A stretch of 64,000 bases of DNA from an uncultured Phascolarctobacterium sp. (GTDB lineage: Bacteria > Bacillota > Negativicutes > Acidaminococcales > Acidaminococcaceae): NCBI GenBank assembly GCA_900544885.1, contig UQWU01000001.1, forward strand, positions 1 to 64,000, read 5' to 3'. Both the position numbers and the translations under genes were made by a program. Below the pieces are notes generated by a model, which saw only the letters and a list, made by a program, of their open reading frames with translations, did not search any database and was not told where the DNA came from. Every line of letters starts with the position of its first letter. Within the stretch, counting starts at the first letter, position 1. This document shows, piece after piece, positions 6,991-14,593 of the stretch.

Positions 6991-7129
6991 ACATAAAAGC
7001 ATTGATAAACAAAATGCTAAATTATTATATAATTCAGGCTAGGGACTAGCCGTAGAGCTTGGTAAATATAGTTAGGTTACTAACTACTTCCCAAGAAGCT
7101 CCCACTTCTTAAAGTGGTGAGTGGTTCAC
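6991..7129 (+). mobile_element. 139-bp IS200/IS605-derived solo element (omega-RNA-like)
   Basis: The segment is almost identical (one difference seen) to 15062-15200. It has a left subterminal hairpin (AGCATT/AATGCT), internal hairpins (GGCTA/TAGCC and GTTA/TAAC), a CCCAAGAAGCTCCCACTT block and a terminal hairpin ending TTCAC. These are features of IS200/IS605 ends and of the omega RNA scaffold used by TnpB. No transposase or TnpB ORF is inside, so it is a non-autonomous relic or solo RNA element. Confidence 0.75.
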
Positions 7130-7161
7130 AAACGATGATTTAATTCAAGGAGGATTCAAAA

Positions 7162-7974
7162 ATGGCAACTGTTAACGGAATTGCAAAACGAAATAATCAG
7201 GTGGGCAAACAAGAGGTTAGCCCTTTAAACATCATGATTACATCTAAAAGTGTACAGGATAGATTTGAAAAAATGCTGGGCGATAACAGCTCTTCTTTCT
7301 TAAGCAGTGTTTTAACTACTGTAAATGATAACAAACTGTTGCAAAACACAGACCCGAGAACCGTATTAGCTAGTGCTGCTATTGCCGCGTCCTTGAAACT
7401 GCCTATTGTAAACTCTTTAGGTAAAGCATATTTAGTGCCATATGGCAGTAAATGCACACTTCAGATTGGCTATAAAGGGCTTATTGCTTTGGCTCAACGT
7501 AGCGGTCAAATTAAATCTATTGTTTCTGTTGAGGTATACGAGGGTGAACTTAAAAACTGGAATAAGTTCACAGAAGAATATGAGTTGGGCGAAAAACTGT
7601 CTGATGCCGTAGTAGGTTACTTTGCAAGTTTCGAGCTTTTAAACGGCTTTAAGAAGTCCGCATACTGGACACGTGATGAAGTTCTGGCTCATGCCAAAAG
7701 ATTCAGTAAGACTTTTAATAATGGCCCGTGGAAAACTGACGAAATTGCCATGAGCAAAAAAGTTGTATTGAGTGCTTTGTTAAAGACCTATGCACCGATG
7801 AGTATCGAAATGCAGGAAGGACTTGAGAAGGACGGCAAGGTGGCTACATTCGACGAGCAGACTGGACAAGAGGAATTCATCGACGCGGACGCAATCGACG
7901 CTCAAAACGAAAATGCGGACGTTACAGAGGGTGTTCTTGTTGACACTGAAACCGGGGAGGTTTTGGAAAAATGA
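7162..7974 (+). CDS. recT: RecT family ssDNA-annealing protein
   Basis: 270 residues with the RecT core: AIAASLKLPIVNSLGKAYLV, QIGYKGLIALAQRSGQIKSI and VYEGEL. It pairs with the YqaJ exonuclease at 5591 for homologous recombination by strand annealing. A clear AAGGAGG lies upstream. The start of its leader region abuts the solo IS element (33 bp gap), so the element may alter spacing between the exonuclease and recT. Its stop overlaps the next gene (ATGA). Confidence 0.92.
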   Translation: MATVNGIAKRNNQVGKQEVSPLNIMITSKSVQDRFEKMLGDNSSSFLSSVLTTVNDNKLLQNTDPRTVLASAAIAASLKLPIVNSLGKAYLVPYGSKCTLQIGYKGLIALAQRSGQIKSIVSVEVYEGELKNWNKFTEEYELGEKLSDAVVGYFASFELLNGFKKSAYWTRDEVLAHAKRFSKTFNNGPWKTDEIAMSKKVVLSALLKTYAPMSIEMQEGLEKDGKVATFDEQTGQEEFIDADAIDAQNENADVTEGVLVDTETGEVLEK

Positions 7975-8303
7975 TGTACACAGAAATTAAACGCTTACAC
8001 GCTATGCTTGATGAGGCAGGCGTTCCAAACGACTTTTGGGCAACGGACGCAGGGTATGAAAAGTCTTATCATCTCTGTTATCCAGAGGTTGAGAAAGGCG
8101 TGACTGTATGCAGTGTCATTCAGTCCCCTTTCAGCTATGGCGGAGAGGATAACCGCCTTGAAATTACAGGCTTATTAACCGATGAAGAACGAGAAGAAGA
8201 CGATGTTGTAGGCTGGCTTACAGCCGAAGAAGTCTTTGCACGCATTGCTTTTCACTGGAAAGCAATGATTAAGAGGGGCAATAAAAATGGCAGAGACAGG
8301 TAA
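7971..8303 (+). CDS. Hypothetical phage protein
   Basis: 110 residues, acidic, begins in the recT stop codon and overlaps the next gene by 17 bp. No domain recognised; phrases such as EVEKGVTVCSVIQSPFSYG and LEITGLLTDEE suggest a compact alpha/beta protein. Translational coupling places it in the recombination/replication operon. Confidence 0.6.
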   Translation: MMYTEIKRLHAMLDEAGVPNDFWATDAGYEKSYHLCYPEVEKGVTVCSVIQSPFSYGGEDNRLEITGLLTDEEREEDDVVGWLTAEEVFARIAFHWKAMIKRGNKNGRDR

Positions 8304-9081
8304 GCGATACTGGTGGCTGAAACTGCCTGAAGATTTTTTTAGACAGCTGCCTATGAAAAAGCTGCGTCGCATTGCAGGCGGGGATACATACACGATCATT
8401 TATCTAAAAATGATGTTGCTGTCGCTGAAAACCGAAGGTGTAATCAGCTATGAGTGTGCAGAAGGGGATTTTATTGAGAACCTGGCGTTGGACATCGACG
8501 AGGATGAAGAAAATGTTGCTGTTGCCGTTGCTTTTCTGACAAAAAACAGTCTGTTGGAAAACAGCGACAACGAAGCAACTAAAGTCCTTCCGGCAGCAAT
8601 CAACGCGATAGGCTCGGAAGGTGCGTCAGCAAAGCGAATGCGGGATTTAAGACGTAGAAAAAAAGAAAAAAGCGTCACATTGTTACAACCCTGTGACGAG
8701 TGCGTGACGCGTGCGTTACGGAGAGATAGAGATAGAGAAGATATAGATAAAGAGTTAGAAAAAGAAAATAATCATCATTATCATGATGATTACAAAAGAA
8801 AAAGCAAAAAAAATAACGACGACGACAAAATGAACGCTGAAATCTTTCTTCTCTGGGAAAAAAATATCATGCCGTTAACACCTATTATTGCGGAAAAGCT
8901 GAACGCACTGGTTGAGGAAACTGGCGAAGCATTTGTTTCGGATGCCATTTGCAAGGCTGTGGAGTACGGCAAAAGGAACTTTGCCTATATTCAAGCCGTA
9001 GCAAGAAACCTTGCAGCAGGGAACGGCGAAAAAACTAAAAGCGGCAGTGACCCTTTTGAAAGCGTATTCGGAGGTGATTAA
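8287..9081 (+). CDS. Phage replisome organiser / DnaD-like replication protein
   Basis: 264 residues. Residues 5-115 match the phage replisome organiser N-terminal domain (RYWWLKLPEDFFRQLPMKKLRRIAGG, YLKMMLLSLKTEGVI). A basic, low-complexity linker (125-185; Lys/Asp/His-rich) follows, then a DnaD-like C-terminal helical bundle (about 190-255, AICKAVEYGKRNFAYIQAVARNL). Such proteins bind the phage origin and recruit helicase. The linker DNA contains repeats and a hairpin and may be the origin. Confidence 0.8.
   Translation: MAETGKRYWWLKLPEDFFRQLPMKKLRRIAGGDTYTIIYLKMMLLSLKTEGVISYECAEGDFIENLALDIDEDEENVAVAVAFLTKNSLLENSDNEATKVLPAAINAIGSEGASAKRMRDLRRRKKEKSVTLLQPCDECVTRALRRDRDREDIDKELEKENNHHYHDDYKRKSKKNNDDDKMNAEIFLLWEKNIMPLTPIIAEKLNALVEETGEAFVSDAICKAVEYGKRNFAYIQAVARNLAAGNGEKTKSGSDPFESVFGGD
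8690..8791. other. Candidate replication origin inside the initiator gene
   Basis: GTGACG/GTGCGT-type short repeats (about 8691-8720), a purine-rich GAGATAGAGATAGAGA stretch, and a 9-bp hairpin (8770-8778 with 8783-8791) occur in the low-complexity linker of the initiator gene. Many phage origins lie within the initiator gene. No direct evidence of function. Confidence 0.3.
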
Positions 9082-9083
9082 CT

Positions 9084-9704
9084 TTGCTGATTACAAGGGC
9101 TGATGTAAAGGACACTGTAGGCAGATTGTATAAAGCAGGGAAGATGTTCCCCCAACGCGACAGAGCCAATGCTGTCGCGTCTGGGGAAGAACGAGTGAAG
9201 TTAATCATGTCTATCATGAAAGATACGATTGACACAATAGCTGATATTTTCGTGCCTAGAAGAATCGGTGCGGAACGATGGGAAAAGGCTACAGAAATAG
9301 CAATTCTGAGCAGTGAGAAGACAATCTCCCCGGCACTTATGGCTACTGCACTCAAACAAGCCGAAACTGAATATGTGCAGCAGAATATAACTGCAAACGA
9401 GGAAGCCAAACGTCAGGCAGTGTCGACATACAGTTCCGAAGACAATAAAGTTTTATGGGAATGGACGCGTAGGAAGCTTGCCGAAGGCAGAACTTTCAGC
9501 GACTATATGCCCGATGATAACACTGTGAGCAACTATGGTCGCAAGATTGGCTTAACCGATACAGAAATCATGAAGCAGAAAAGCATTTTAAAAGCTTATC
9601 TGTGTGACGCGAAATTTGCAGCAGTAAATAAATGCCCTATCGGGAGTAAGTTATTTGTCCATCAAGCAGATGACGGGAAAATGGTCAAACTTGCTTTAAT
9701 TTAA
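9084..9704 (+). CDS. Hypothetical early phage protein (206 aa)
   Basis: TTG start at 9084 with GGAGGTGATT 7 bp upstream. Residues 1-100 are helical (possible replication accessory); the C-terminal half contains TVSNYGRKIGLTDTEIMKQKSILKAYL. It follows the replisome organiser by 2 bp, where many phages place a helicase-loader-type gene, but no P-loop motif is present, so I do not assign one. Confidence 0.6.
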   Translation: MLITRADVKDTVGRLYKAGKMFPQRDRANAVASGEERVKLIMSIMKDTIDTIADIFVPRRIGAERWEKATEIAILSSEKTISPALMATALKQAETEYVQQNITANEEAKRQAVSTYSSEDNKVLWEWTRRKLAEGRTFSDYMPDDNTVSNYGRKIGLTDTEIMKQKSILKAYLCDAKFAAVNKCPIGSKLFVHQADDGKMVKLALI

Positions 9705-9728
9705 GTTTAGAGCGTTTTTAGGTATGTG

Positions 9729-9746
9729 AGGTATATCGATATACCT
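9729..9746. repeat. 18-bp perfect palindrome
   Basis: AGGTATATCGATATACCT reads the same on both strands, with an additional TTAGGTAT near 9718 repeating one arm. It lies in the 118-bp gap before the 9823 gene, without a T-tract, so an operator is more likely than a terminator. Confidence 0.45.
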
Positions 9747-9822
9747 AAACAGCAAAAACTTTCAATCTAGGTACGTTTCCGTGCGTGTGAGGGCTATGTT
9801 TAAGTGAAGAAGGCGGAGAGAA

Positions 9823-10347
9823 ATGGGAAGAACCCCCAAAGATTACACAGGAGAGAAAATCGGAATGCTGACAGTTGTTCAGCAGATGAAGCCGAAGCCG
9901 AACGATAAATTCCCAATGTGGCTGTGTCACTGTGAATGCGGTGAGTACTGCGTTAAATCGTCAATGCAGCTGAAAGGGAGACCGCATAGCTGTGGCTGCC
10001 TTAACGAGGCAAAAAAGAAAGCGTGGAACGAACAGCAAAAAGAAAAACGCAAGCTCAAGGTGAAAACCGAAAAAGAAATTGCCGTTGGTTGGAAATATAT
10101 CGCAGCCAACAAGGAACGTTGGGCTGAACAGCGGGAAAAAATGATGCAGAAAACGGACTTTGATTTGTTTTTTTTAAAGTATCGCTGTCCGCATCCGATA
10201 CCGCAGTGCCGAAAAAGTGCTAACGGCACTTGCTGTTGGGATTGCGAGGAGTTTGAAACCTGCGAAAACGTGTGTCATAACTCCCCGGCAAAATGTGGAT
10301 GGAAAGACGCTGAGAGAATGTATAAAAAGAAAATGGATAGTGAATAA
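9823..10347 (+). CDS. Cys-rich zinc-binding phage protein
   Basis: 174 residues. The N-terminal 65 (DYTGEKIGMLTVV ... CHCECGEYCVKSSMQLKGRPHSCGCL) carry the same phage zinc module as the protein at 6571. A basic coiled coil follows (about 65-115), then a second Cys cluster (CPHPIPQC, CCWDCEEFETCENVC, CGW). It probably binds DNA; specific role unknown. Confidence 0.6.
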   Translation: MGRTPKDYTGEKIGMLTVVQQMKPKPNDKFPMWLCHCECGEYCVKSSMQLKGRPHSCGCLNEAKKKAWNEQQKEKRKLKVKTEKEIAVGWKYIAANKERWAEQREKMMQKTDFDLFFLKYRCPHPIPQCRKSANGTCCWDCEEFETCENVCHNSPAKCGWKDAERMYKKKMDSE

Positions 10348-10376
10348 ATATAGAAAAATACAAAGAGGAATTAAGT

Positions 10377-10436
10377 ATGAAATTTGTAGATTTTTTCGCT
10401 GGTATAGGCGGAATGAGATTGAAGAAAAGATGTTAA
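10377..10436 (+). pseudogene. 5' remnant of a C5-cytosine DNA methyltransferase
   Basis: ATG at 10377 with AGAGGAA upstream opens MKFVDFFAGIGGMRL, which is motif I (the SAM-binding FAGIGG segment) at the exact N-terminus of Dcm-type m5C methyltransferases. After L15 the frame leaves the family and stops at codon 20. The rest of the enzyme is absent, and the pentapeptide gene follows 14 bp later. A deletion removing all but the first 45 bp of the gene is the simplest explanation. Confidence 0.65.
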
Positions 10437-10449
10437 GGAGTGATAAAAA

Positions 10450-11220
10450 ATGAAAATAGGCACAAAAAAATTACAAGAAATTATAGAAAGCCATGGTAAA
10501 TGGCTGAAATTTGAGGACGGCGGGAAATGTGCTGACCTGCGAGGTGCTGACCTGCAAGGTGCTGACCTGCAAGATGCTAATCTGCAAGGTGCTCACCTGC
10601 AAGGTGCTGACCTGCGAGGTGCTGACCTGCAAGGTGCTAATCTGCGAGGTGCTGACCTGCAATGTGCTTACCTGCAAGGTGCTTACCTGCAAGGTGCTGA
10701 CCTGCAAGGTGCTGACCTGCAAGGTGCTTACCTGCAATGTGCTTACCTGCAAGGTGCTAATCTGCGAGGTGCTAATCTGCGAGATGCTGACCTGCAAGGT
10801 GCTTGCCTGCGAGGTGCTGACCTGCGAGGTGCTAATCTGCGAGGTGCTCACCTGCGAGGTGCTAATCTGCGAGATGCTGACCTGCGAGGTGCTTGCCTGC
10901 AAGGTGCTTACCTGCAATGTGCTTACCTGCAAGGTGCTTACCTGCGAGGTGCTGACCTGCGAGGTGCTCACCTGCCCAATGGTATATATCAAATTGTAGG
11001 CTGTGGCAGTTATAATCGCTGTACAACCTATGACAGTATCAATGATAGGGTGATTTGCGGATGCTGGGACGATGGCAGCGGTAATCGCTTAGAGTCTTTT
11101 AAGAAACGTATTGAGACTATTTATGGCGATAAAGGTGAAACTCCTAATGCTGCCTACTATATAGAATATATGACGGCTATTAATTTTTTCGAAATGGTAA
11201 AGAGGGCAAGAAAGCTGTGA
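10450..11220 (+). CDS. Pentapeptide-repeat protein
   Basis: 256 residues: a short N-terminal region (1-26), about 30 tandem A(D/N/Y/H)L(R/Q)G pentapeptides (about 27-176), and an 80-residue C-terminal domain starting GIYQIVGCGSYNRC that is not repetitive. Pentapeptide repeats form a right-handed quadrilateral beta-helix; some (MfpA, Qnr, AlbG) mimic DNA and protect gyrase, but many have unknown roles. The C-terminal domain is often seen behind such repeats in phage and gut Firmicutes proteins. Repeat units are nearly identical at DNA level, so repeat number is likely variable. Confidence 0.85.
   Translation: MKIGTKKLQEIIESHGKWLKFEDGGKCADLRGADLQGADLQDANLQGAHLQGADLRGADLQGANLRGADLQCAYLQGAYLQGADLQGADLQGAYLQCAYLQGANLRGANLRDADLQGACLRGADLRGANLRGAHLRGANLRDADLRGACLQGAYLQCAYLQGAYLRGADLRGAHLPNGIYQIVGCGSYNRCTTYDSINDRVICGCWDDGSGNRLESFKKRIETIYGDKGETPNAAYYIEYMTAINFFEMVKRARKL
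10528..10976 (+). repeat. 15-bp coding tandem repeats
   Basis: About 30 imperfect copies of a 15-bp unit (GCTGACCTGCRAGGT and variants TAC, CAC, AAT, TGC at the second codon). Variation is concentrated in a few positions, so the array looks recently expanded. All three plus-strand frames and the antisense are open across it, which creates false ORFs. Confidence 0.9.
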
Positions 11221-11294
11221 ATACTCATTGAAGAATTAAAATCTGAAAATGATTTACTTAAATCAAAAATCAAAGAGCTAGAGGGCGAAAAACA

Positions 11295-11387
11295 ATGCTA
11301 ACTGAAGAAATTATCCTCTCTGTACTGTTTGCGGTATGGGGAGTGTTTGCCGTAAAAGGTATAGCGGATTGGATTTTAAACAAGTGA
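11295..11387 (+). CDS. Putative 30-residue membrane peptide
   Basis: ATG at 11295 opens 30 residues with one predicted transmembrane helix (IILSVLFAVWGVFAVKGIA). The ribosome site (GAGGGCGA) is modest. An upstream 26-residue coiled-coil-like frame ending at 11301 lacks a normal start. Small single-helix proteins are frequent in phage early regions; function unknown. Confidence 0.4.
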   Translation: MLTEEIILSVLFAVWGVFAVKGIADWILNK

Positions 11388-11419
11388 AATGCAGGAATCA
11401 CGTTTTATGAGGAGGAGCA

Positions 11420-11629
11420 ATGAAAGCACGTAAGAGGAAAAATCGCTTTTACCGAATTTGGCAAAAACAAATAGCACGTAATGCAAAAATGTTACGGCTT
11501 GTATACGGCAATAGAAGAAAATCAAAGCTTGTTGCTAGAGCGAAAATTTGCAGTAAAGGTAAGCATTTGCTTGTTAACAAATGGGTTGACAAAGACGTTT
11601 ACTATAAAGCTGTGAAAAATAATCGGTAG
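11420..11629 (+). CDS. Hypothetical highly basic protein (69 aa)
   Basis: ATG at 11420 preceded by GAGGAGGAGC. The 69 residues contain about 25 Lys/Arg and no acidic cluster, suggesting nucleic-acid binding. No domain recognised. It lies in the same operon orientation, followed by a 60-bp gap before the MazG-like gene. Confidence 0.55.
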   Translation: MKARKRKNRFYRIWQKQIARNAKMLRLVYGNRRKSKLVARAKICSKGKHLLVNKWVDKDVYYKAVKNNR

Positions 11630-11691
11630 TTTATGCTTGACGGCCATTATTGTGGCTATAGTGTATTTTGACAGACGATAGGAGGATAAAA

Positions 11692-12024
11692 ATGCATTTA
11701 AATGAATATCAGAAAAAAGCTCAAAGATTTATTAACCCAGCATTAAGGGATATTCAGGTTGAAGCTCATGCACTGCATGGTTTACTTTCTGAAGTTGGAG
11801 AATTGCACGGTATTTATCAAAAAGTTTATCAGGGACACGCTTTTGACACAGAACACGCTAAAAAAGAACTGGGTGACGTACTTTGGATGATTGCAGAATA
11901 TGCCACGGTCATGGGGTGGGATTTAGACGATGTTGCACAGACAAATCTTGATAAGCTGAATAAGCGTTATCCTAACGGCTTTGAGGTGGATAAAAGCCTG
12001 CACCATAAGGCAGGGGACATTTAA
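11692..12024 (+). CDS. MazG-like nucleotide pyrophosphohydrolase
   Basis: 110 residues from ATG 11692 (AGGAGG upstream); a TTG 24 bases earlier overlaps the ribosome site. The all-alpha NTP-PPase pattern is present: LLSEVGELHGIYQKVYQG (ExxE) near residue 30 and AKKELGDVLWMIAEYA (ExxD) near residue 60. These Mg-dependent enzymes hydrolyse (d)NTPs to monophosphates; in phages they may adjust nucleotide pools or ppGpp-like signals. Confidence 0.82.
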   Translation: MHLNEYQKKAQRFINPALRDIQVEAHALHGLLSEVGELHGIYQKVYQGHAFDTEHAKKELGDVLWMIAEYATVMGWDLDDVAQTNLDKLNKRYPNGFEVDKSLHHKAGDI

Positions 12025-12246
12025 ATGACCAAATACAACGGAATCAAATTTGCCCCAGGCACGTCAGAACGTGAGGGCATTAAGGCTCTGAATAATTTAT
12101 GCAGGGAAGAAATGATTAAGAAACTGCTTGCAGATATATTAATTGATTTGACTGTCTGCGAGATTGAGGGTTGGGACAAAAAAACCTATATCCTCAGGCT
12201 TAAGGCGGAAATAGACCATTTCGCGGAACGTATTAAGGAGGAGTAA
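12025..12246 (+). CDS. Hypothetical phage protein (73 aa)
   Basis: Begins immediately after the MazG-like stop codon and ends a few bases before the next gene. Helical, charged (REEMIKKLLADILIDLTVCEIEGWDKKTYILRLKAEI is one predicted pair of helices, abbreviated here by its first and last residues). No family recognised. Confidence 0.55.
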   Translation: MTKYNGIKFAPGTSEREGIKALNNLCREEMIKKLLADILIDLTVCEIEGWDKKTYILRLKAEIDHFAERIKEE

Positions 12247-12252
12247 ACATGA

Positions 12253-12684
12253 ATGGGTAGGTTTGATTGTATATTTGCACCAATTCACAACAACGGAACT
12301 TGCAAGCGAGAAAAGCTAGGCAAGTATGAGTTCAGGAAGAAGGCGTTTTCATCTATTAGAGCGTGTGACGGTTTTTGCAAGGATTATATTCCGTCGCCGT
12401 GGTGCAAGTGGATATTGGAAACGTGGGTAGACGCAGACCACTTCAAAGAGCAAGTGAAAGCAGAAGATGGGGAATATTGCTTTGATCCTCGGTATGTGTC
12501 CTATGTTGTAAACGGTGAGAAAGACGTTTGGTATCGCGTAAGGTATGCCGATTTTTATAACGGCAACCTTATCCGTCCTGACGGCAAATTCAACGCTTAC
12601 GAAAAGGTGTATTACAAGCGTGTAAAAAGGTATTTTGGCTATAAACTGATTACTGAAAAAGTTGACGGCGTGGAGCTAAAATAA
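12253..12684 (+). CDS. Hypothetical phage protein (143 aa)
   Basis: ATG 12253 lies 10 bp after an AAGGAGGAG site; an ATG four bases earlier closes at once. Several cysteines (C6, C17, C38, C42, C50) and many aromatic residues. No recognised domain. Located between the MazG-like and SSB genes. Confidence 0.55.
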   Translation: MGRFDCIFAPIHNNGTCKREKLGKYEFRKKAFSSIRACDGFCKDYIPSPWCKWILETWVDADHFKEQVKAEDGEYCFDPRYVSYVVNGEKDVWYRVRYADFYNGNLIRPDGKFNAYEKVYYKRVKRYFGYKLITEKVDGVELK

Positions 12685-12717
12685 AAAATATAATTAAAGC
12701 AAGGAGATATTAAAAAC

Positions 12718-13110
12718 ATGAATAAAATTATTTTATCAGGCAGATTAACAAAGAACCCGGAAGTGAATTATACTAGCGGCGGCAAGGTTTATACAAAATT
12801 TTCCCTTGCTGTAGAGAGACCGTTCGCAGCAAAAGAAAAGAAAGTAGATTTTTTTGACTGCACAGTCTTCGGCAAAACTGCCGAAATGGTAGGAAATAAC
12901 TTCTGCAAAGGCAAAAGAATGTTGATTGAAGGCCATATTCAGTTTGATGATTATACCGATAAGGCAGGCAATAAACGCCGTAGTACTCAAGTTATGGTAG
13001 AACGAGTATATTTCATCGAGAACCGCGGAAACGTTGCTCAAAACGGAAGTACGGAAGTGCCAACAGGCGGTTTTGATTCTATGGGCAGTGATATCATTGT
13101 TGATTTTTAA
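12718..13110 (+). CDS. ssb: Single-stranded DNA-binding protein
   Basis: 130 residues with the bacterial SSB OB-fold: MNKIILSGRLTKNPEV, KVYTKFSLAVERPF, FFDCTVFGKTAEMV and GKRMLIEGHIQFDDY. It ends GSDIIVDF, resembling the acidic tip with final phenylalanine by which SSB recruits partner proteins. It has AAGGAGATATT upstream. It coats ssDNA during phage replication and RecT recombination. Confidence 0.93.
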   Translation: MNKIILSGRLTKNPEVNYTSGGKVYTKFSLAVERPFAAKEKKVDFFDCTVFGKTAEMVGNNFCKGKRMLIEGHIQFDDYTDKAGNKRRSTQVMVERVYFIENRGNVAQNGSTEVPTGGFDSMGSDIIVDF

Positions 13111-13131
13111 TTAAAAAGGGGGGCGTACTGA

Positions 13132-13566
13132 ATGTTAAAAATTATCATTCCGGGCGAACCTACAGCACAAGGCAGACCGCGATTTACCACTATCAGCGGT
13201 CATGCCGTTGCTTATGATCCGCTAAAAAGCAAAAACTATAAAGCATTTGTGAAAAACCTGACAAGACAGGCGATTATACAGCAAGGTTGGGAATTTACAG
13301 ATATGCCAATCAAGGTTGACGTTACAGCCTGCTTAGGCATTCCGAAAAGCAAAAGCAGGAAGTTTAGAGAGGGTGCATTATCAGGAAAAATATTGCCTGC
13401 CAAAAAACCAGATGCCGATAATCTGTTTAAAACTGTTACTGACGCAATGAGCGGAATTGCTTATGCGGATGATAAACAAATATGTGTAACGACAATTTGT
13501 AAAATTTATTCTGATGAGCCTAAAGTAATTATCAAGATAGAGTTATTAGGAGCTGACGGGCAATGA
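13132..13566 (+). CDS. rusA: RusA family Holliday-junction resolvase
   Basis: 144 residues with RusA hallmarks: the GEPTAQGRPRFT opening and the acidic active-site residues in KPDADNLFKTVTDAM (D94, D96) and YADDKQI (D113, D114). RusA dimers cut Holliday junctions, here probably resolving recombination intermediates before packaging. It overlaps the next gene by 4 bp (ATGA). Confidence 0.9.
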   Translation: MLKIIIPGEPTAQGRPRFTTISGHAVAYDPLKSKNYKAFVKNLTRQAIIQQGWEFTDMPIKVDVTACLGIPKSKSRKFREGALSGKILPAKKPDADNLFKTVTDAMSGIAYADDKQICVTTICKIYSDEPKVIIKIELLGADGQ

Positions 13567-14075
13567 ATAATATATCTTTATTCGGGATTGTAACCTTTAG
13601 CCCGATGTTGAAGACCACGCCGAAAGGCAAAAGCTATTGTGTGGTCACCTTGCTTGTTGATAGAGGTTACAAGCAGAAGGAAAGCGACAAGTACACTATT
13701 AAGGACTTCATCCCGATATGGTTTTGGGGACACAATGCAGAATATATCGCAAGATTTGTAAAAAAGCATGATTTACTCTGGGTGACAGGAGAGTTGCAGT
13801 CTACGAGCTTCATTTCCGGAAAGGACGGGCAAAGGTACTGTAAGCTATATGTACTTGCCAAAAGATACGGTCAGGGCGGTATACGTCCTGCCTATTTACA
13901 GGAAAGGGCAAAAGAACTTGTTGCAGAACGCGAGGAGAAAAAGCGTTTAAAAGAAGAACAGCTTGCAGAGGAGAAAGCAAAGAAAGAACACGCAGAACAG
14001 CTTGAGAAAAAACGCGAACAGCGGAAACACGATGTACATGATCCCGTTGTTGACTGGGAAGAGTTTAACTGGTAG
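13563..14075 (+). CDS. Second SSB-like OB-fold protein
   Basis: 170 residues. The first 105 form an SSB-like OB domain (NISLFGIVTFSPMLKTTPKGKSYCVVTLLVD, FIPIWFWGHNAEYIARFVKKHDLLWVTGEL). A long Lys/Glu coiled coil (110-155) follows, ending DWEEFNW, an acidic/aromatic tip like SSB C-termini. It is coupled to rusA. A second, divergent SSB in the same operon is notable; it might bind a different ssDNA form or partner. Confidence 0.75.
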   Translation: MNNISLFGIVTFSPMLKTTPKGKSYCVVTLLVDRGYKQKESDKYTIKDFIPIWFWGHNAEYIARFVKKHDLLWVTGELQSTSFISGKDGQRYCKLYVLAKRYGQGGIRPAYLQERAKELVAEREEKKRLKEEQLAEEKAKKEHAEQLEKKREQRKHDVHDPVVDWEEFNW

Positions 14076-14099
14076 CTATGAGTGGGAAGGTGATATAGT

Positions 14100-14588
14100 T
14101 TGCTTTACAAAGAAATTGAAGAATACGCCGAGGCCCTTTTGTTTGCACGCAAGGCAATTGCAGACGCAGTAAGAAACAAAAGGGCCCAGCAGAAAGCAGA
14201 AAGACTAGATTTTCTTTTCCGCGACGGTCGCTTCGACCCGACAGCCAACAAAGTAATCAAGGATATGACACCTATCGCCGTTGTCAGCTGCTGCCATTTA
14301 GGGCAAACGTTTCTTGTGTACCGTCCCGAAGATTGGCTTGACACGATGAAAAAAGCATTCGTACTTTTCCGGCAACGCTTCTCAGGCAAGGCGTACCGAA
14401 CAATACAACATCGGTATCTTTGGGAATGGTCGGTGACGAAATGCGTTGTTACGGAAGGCATAGCCAAAAGGACGTACCAAACAAGAAGAACAGAGTTTTT
14501 ACACGGCTATGTCATGCTTGCAATACAGGCAGGACTTGTAGAGATTGACGCTTCTGTCGATACACTGAAAAAACTGAACAGAGAGTAA
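14100..14588 (+). CDS. Putative ArpU-like late transcription regulator
   Basis: 162 residues from TTG 14100 (AAGGTGAT upstream). The C-terminal half (AYRTIQHRYLWEWSVTKCVVTEGIAKRTYQTRRTEFLHGYV, summarised by its ends) has the spacing of an HTH seen in ArpU/RinA-type phage regulators. Its place as the last early gene before a terminator and the packaging genes supports late-gene activation. The similarity is weak. Confidence 0.5.
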   Translation: MLYKEIEEYAEALLFARKAIADAVRNKRAQQKAERLDFLFRDGRFDPTANKVIKDMTPIAVVSCCHLGQTFLVYRPEDWLDTMKKAFVLFRQRFSGKAYRTIQHRYLWEWSVTKCVVTEGIAKRTYQTRRTEFLHGYVMLAIQAGLVEIDASVDTLKKLNRE

Positions 14589-14593
14589 AAAAA

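Noticed and set aside
10217..10453. 78-residue plus-strand ORF
   Set aside because: Overlaps the Cys-rich gene and the methyltransferase remnant in another frame; no ribosome site.
10528..10976. Possible CRISPR array
   Set aside because: Units are 15-bp in-frame coding repeats without unique spacers.
10471..10999. Long plus- and minus-strand ORFs full of repeated VSTLQ or LTCKV units
   Set aside because: Shadow frames of the 15-bp pentapeptide repeat; any frame across a multiple-of-three repeat without stops stays open.
11221..11301. 26-codon coiled-coil-like frame after the pentapeptide gene
   Set aside because: No ATG, GTG or TTG start; left out as a gene, although residue pattern is protein-like.
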